Part shown: one piece after another, positions 60,112-64,000 of the stretch
Position numbering within the stretch: the stretch's first letter is position 1
How the letters are laid out: every line of letters starts with the position of its first letter
Origin: an uncultured Clostridia bacterium
GTDB taxonomy: Bacteria; Bacillota; Clostridia; Lachnospirales; Cellulosilyticaceae
NCBI GenBank assembly: GCA_937921505.1
Contig: CAKZUB010000052.1
Coordinates: 1-64,000, forward strand
DNA: 64,000 nucleotides
Direction of reading: 5' to 3'
Program-made: the position numbers and the translations under genes
Notes under the pieces: generated by a model
The model's database searches: none
What the model was told of the DNA's origin: nothing
What the model saw: the letters and a program-made list of their open reading frames with translations, nothing else

Positions 60112-60606
60112 ATGAAAAAGCATGTATTATCGGTACTGGTTGAAAATCACTCAGGGGTACTTAGTCGTATATCTGGACTATTTAGTCGTCGTGGCTATAA
60201 TATCGATAGTTTATCTGTAGGAGAAACAGAAGATTCAGATGTATCACGTATGACGATTGTAGTTGATGCAGATGAATCAACTTTAGAACAAATTAAAAAA
60301 CAACTTAACAAATTAATAGATGTCATTAAAATTGTTGAACTCAAAGAAGAAGTCTCCATTTATAGAGAATTGGCTTTGGTGAAAATTTCAGCTGATACAA
60401 AAACAAGAGCAGAAATTATTGAAATAGCAAACATATTTAGAGCGCATATCGTGGATGTCTCAAAAGAGGCACTTGTTATTGAAGCAACTGGTGACCAAGG
60501 TAAAATAACTGCTTTAACAAGTATGCTCGAACCTTATGGTATTAAAGAAATTATAAGAACAGGCCTTACAGCTCTTCAAAGAGGAGAAAAAGAACTCAAA
60601 AATTAA
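60112..60606 (+). CDS. ilvN: Acetolactate synthase regulatory subunit
   Basis: A 164-residue ACT-domain protein. HVLSVLVENHSGVLSRISGL and FSRRGYNIDSLSVGETED form the ACT domain that binds valine. The C-terminal domain (KISADTKTRAEIIEIANIF and DQGKITALTSMLEPYGI) activates IlvB. RBS AAGAGGGAAGAG. It is cotranscribed with ilvB. Confidence 0.96.
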   Translation: MKKHVLSVLVENHSGVLSRISGLFSRRGYNIDSLSVGETEDSDVSRMTIVVDADESTLEQIKKQLNKLIDVIKIVELKEEVSIYRELALVKISADTKTRAEIIEIANIFRAHIVDVSKEALVIEATGDQGKITALTSMLEPYGIKEIIRTGLTALQRGEKELKN

Positions 60607-60657
60607 ACAAACCCAGTTTTAAATAGCAGAGTTTGATTTAATCATAAATGATATTAA

Positions 60658-61692
<1,035 letters not shown>

Positions 61693-61712
61693 AATATTAG
61701 AGGGGGATATTT

Positions 61713-63245
61713 ATGGCAAACTTTGTTAAAATTTTTGATACAACGCTTAGAGATGGAGAACAATCGCCAGGATGTAGTATGAATTTAGCTGAAAAGTTAG
61801 AAGTAGCGCATCAACTTGAGAAGCTGGGTGTAGATGTGATGGAAGCAGGTTTTGCAATCGCTTCGCCAGGAGATTTTGCATCTGTTCAGTCTATTGCAAA
61901 AAACATCAAAAATACTACAGTAGCAAGTTTGGCAAGAGCTCTCACAAAAGATATTGATGCAGCAGCAGACGCTTTAAAAGGAGCCAAATATCCAAGAATA
62001 CACACTTTTATTGCAACATCTGATATTCATATGCAGTATAAGTTGAAAAAGAACAAAGAAGAAGTTTTAGCAACTGCTGTAGAGATGGTGAAATATGCAA
62101 AAAAATTCTGTAATGATATAGAGTTTTCAGCAGAAGATGCGCTAAGAAGCAATCCGGACTTTCTTTATCAAATTTTTGAAGCAGTTATCTTAGCTGGAGC
62201 GACGGTCATTAATGTACCTGATACAGTAGGCTACGCCACACCAGAAGAATTAACAGCACTTATTAAAGGTATTAAAGAAAATGTACCGCATATTCACAAA
62301 GTAGATCTTGCTGTTCATTGTCATAATGATTTAGGCCTTGCAGTTGCCAATTCTTTGGCAGCAGCGAGAGCTGGGGCTAACCAAATTGAATGTACTCTTA
62401 ATGGGATTGGCGAGAGAGCAGGAAATGCAGCTTTAGAAGAAATTGTCATGAATTTAAATACAAGAAAAGATCTGTATCAGCTGGATTGTCGCGTTAATAC
62501 AAAAGAAATCCACAAATCGAGTAAACTTTTAAGTAGTATTACAGGGGTAAGAGTACAACCTAATAAAGCTATTGTTGGAGAAAATGCTTTTGCACACGAA
62601 GCAGGTATTCACCAACATGGTATGCTTGCCAATAAGACTACTTATGAGATTATGACGCCACAATCTATCGGTCTTACAGAAAACAAAATGGTACTAGGTA
62701 AGCATTCAGGAAGACATGCTTATGAAGAAAAATTAAAGTCTATGGGCTATGAATTAGATCCAAAAGCTCTAACAAGTTCATTTGAACAATTTAAAATACT
62801 TGCTGATAAGAAAAAAGATGTTACAGATAGAGATATTGAAGCATTAGTTTGCAGGCGAATGAGTCAGATTCCAGAGGCTTATAAACTAGACCGTTTTGTC
62901 ATCAATTCAGGAAACACGATAACTACTACTTCTTCTATGAGACTTTTAAGTAAGACAGGCCATATATTAGAGGAAGTCGTATCTTCTTATGACGGACCTA
63001 TTGATGCTTCTTATAAGGCTATTGATAAATTAGTTGGTAAGAAGTTTATATTAGAAGACTTTGTAATCAACTCTGTAACAGGAGGAACAGATGCACAAGG
63101 AGAAGTAAATGTAAAAATCAAAAACAATGATCGCGTTTATAATGGATATGGTGTGAGCATGGATATTGTAGAAGCAAGTATTCTTGCTTATATATCAGCT
63201 ATTAATAACATGTTATATGAGCAAGAAGAAAAAAAGGAGGTATAA
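61713..63245 (+). CDS. leuA: 2-isopropylmalate synthase
   Basis: A 510-residue DRE-TIM enzyme, with DTTLRDGEQSPGCSM at the start, HCHNDLGLAVANSLAAARAG and GIGERAGNAALEEIVM. The C-terminal 120 residues form the LeuA-type regulatory domain that binds leucine (VTGGTDAQGEVNVKIK). It condenses acetyl-CoA with 2-oxoisovalerate. RBS AGAGGGGG. The cimA-like gene starts directly after its stop. Confidence 0.95.
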   Translation: MANFVKIFDTTLRDGEQSPGCSMNLAEKLEVAHQLEKLGVDVMEAGFAIASPGDFASVQSIAKNIKNTTVASLARALTKDIDAAADALKGAKYPRIHTFIATSDIHMQYKLKKNKEEVLATAVEMVKYAKKFCNDIEFSAEDALRSNPDFLYQIFEAVILAGATVINVPDTVGYATPEELTALIKGIKENVPHIHKVDLAVHCHNDLGLAVANSLAAARAGANQIECTLNGIGERAGNAALEEIVMNLNTRKDLYQLDCRVNTKEIHKSSKLLSSITGVRVQPNKAIVGENAFAHEAGIHQHGMLANKTTYEIMTPQSIGLTENKMVLGKHSGRHAYEEKLKSMGYELDPKALTSSFEQFKILADKKKDVTDRDIEALVCRRMSQIPEAYKLDRFVINSGNTITTTSSMRLLSKTGHILEEVVSSYDGPIDASYKAIDKLVGKKFILEDFVINSVTGGTDAQGEVNVKIKNNDRVYNGYGVSMDIVEASILAYISAINNMLYEQEEKKEV

Positions 63246-64000
63246 ATGATGAAGTCAATTGCTATTTTAGATTCCACACTTCGAGATGGCGCTCAAGCAG
63301 AAAGTATCTCCTTTTCAGTATCAGATAAATTAAAAATAGTTACAACTTTAGACGAGCTGGGGGTCAGTTTCATTGAAGCTGGCAACCCTGGCTCAAATCC
63401 TAAAGATCTTGAGTTTTTCAAAGAAGTTAAAAAGATTAGTCTTAAAACAGCTAAACTTGCAGCTTTTGGGAGCACAAGAAGAAGAAATATGAAAGTAGAA
63501 GATGATAGCAATATTCAGTCACTTCTTGAAGCTGATACCCCTACGGTTGTCATATTTGGTAAGGCGTGGGATTTTCATGTTACAGAGATTATTAAAACAA
63601 CATTAGAAGAAAATTTAAATATGATTTACGATACTGTTAAATTTTTTAAAGACAATGGTAAGGAAGTTATATACGACGCTGAGCATTTTTTTGATGGTTA
63701 TAAAAATAATAAAGAATATGCCTTAAGTACCCTAAGAAAAGCAGAAGAAGCTGGAGCAGACTGCATTGTCCTTTGTGAAACCAATGGAGGAGCTTTCCCA
63801 GATGAGGTATACGCCATTGTTAAAGAAGTGGTGGAGCATGTAGAGGTACAAGTGGGGATACATACTCACGATGATACCGGCATGGGTGTTGCAAACAGTA
63901 TTATGGCAGTACTAGCAGGAGCAACTCACGTTCAAGGGACTCTTGTTGGTTTTGGTGAAAGATGTGGTAATGCCAACCTATCTACGATTATTCCTAATCT
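63246..64000 (+). CDS. cimA: (R)-citramalate synthase-like protein (partial)
   Basis: The first 251 codons are visible; the gene runs off the right edge. It may start at ATG 63246 or 63249, behind AAGGAGG. The reading begins [20 protein letters not shown], a DRE-TIM family start with the CimA-like GAQ in place of LeuA's [23 protein letters not shown] and [13 protein letters not shown] follow. CimA condenses pyruvate and acetyl-CoA to citramalate, giving 2-oxobutyrate for isoleucine without threonine. Its place behind an Ile-type T-box supports this. The regulatory domain is not visible. Confidence 0.85.
   Translation, partial: MMKSIAILDSTLRDGAQAESISFSVSDKLKIVTTLDELGVSFIEAGNPGSNPKDLEFFKEVKKISLKTAKLAAFGSTRRRNMKVEDDSNIQSLLEADTPTVVIFGKAWDFHVTEIIKTTLEENLNMIYDTVKFFKDNGKEVIYDAEHFFDGYKNNKEYALSTLRKAEEAGADCIVLCETNGGAFPDEVYAIVKEVVEHVEVQVGIHTHDDTGMGVANSIMAVLAGATHVQGTLVGFGERCGNANLSTIIPN

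Overview
The window looks like the chromosome of a low-GC, anaerobic, spore-forming member of the Clostridia, probably near Lachnospiraceae/Cellulosilyticum (inferred from content, not from a database). The signs are AT-rich DNA, strong AGGAGG-type ribosome binding sites, TTG/GTG starts, the Firmicutes murB-rapZ-yvcK-whiA-crh neighbourhood, sporulation-type proteins (SpoVB, a SpoIID/LytB protein, a probable spore-surface protein), a T-box leader, RNase J and a small alarmone synthetase.

Layout. 1-912: end of an rRNA operon (23S 3' end, 5S, tRNA-Leu, terminator). 950-7535: a TetR regulator with a twin operator and a tripartite efflux operon (HlyD/MacA-like adaptor, ATPase, two MacB-type permeases, and a secreted TolC-like coiled-coil protein, unexpected in a Gram-positive). 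7585-10182: an Xre-cupin regulator, a small membrane protein, a stand-alone YedF C-terminal domain and a degenerate alpha/beta hydrolase. 10446-14561: murB, rapZ, yvcK, whiA and a Crh-like HPr. 14687-26314: housekeeping and envelope genes (superoxide dismutase with an Asn/Pro-rich extension, SpoIID-like protein, queA, acyl-ACP thioesterase, permuted NlpC/P60 protein, rnj, UPF0178 protein, aroC) with several small unknowns. 26513-39367: tgt, yajC, trmB-lysA, rarA, spoVB, relQ-type synthetase, metA, cobD/hisC-like aminotransferase and topB.

39464-55443 is the most distinctive region: a nickel-hydrogenase island. It begins with a NikM/N (CbiM-type) nickel permease behind a Fur-family-like box. 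Next is a 1692-residue surface protein with two seven-bladed RCC1 propellers and three SLH motifs, behind a second box. Then come a Tat-exported [NiFe] hydrogenase (small and large subunits), its maturation protease, hypA, hypB, tatA, tatC, hypF, hypC, hypD, hypE and a small unknown ORF. One locus therefore encodes nickel supply, cofactor maturation, export and a candidate cell-wall anchor for a hydrogenase outside the membrane, but no cytochrome b subunit. By eye its codons are richer in CTG/GGC/CAG than the flanks, which may indicate acquisition as a block.

55494-64000: a 2[4Fe-4S] ferredoxin, typA/bipA, then an Ile-type T-box leader controlling ilvB-ilvN-ilvC-leuA and a cimA-like gene cut by the window edge. 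This suggests isoleucine is made partly through citramalate.

Many intergenic ends carry long, nearly loopless palindromic terminators. A 56-nt dispersed element occurs twice (11383 and 36788).
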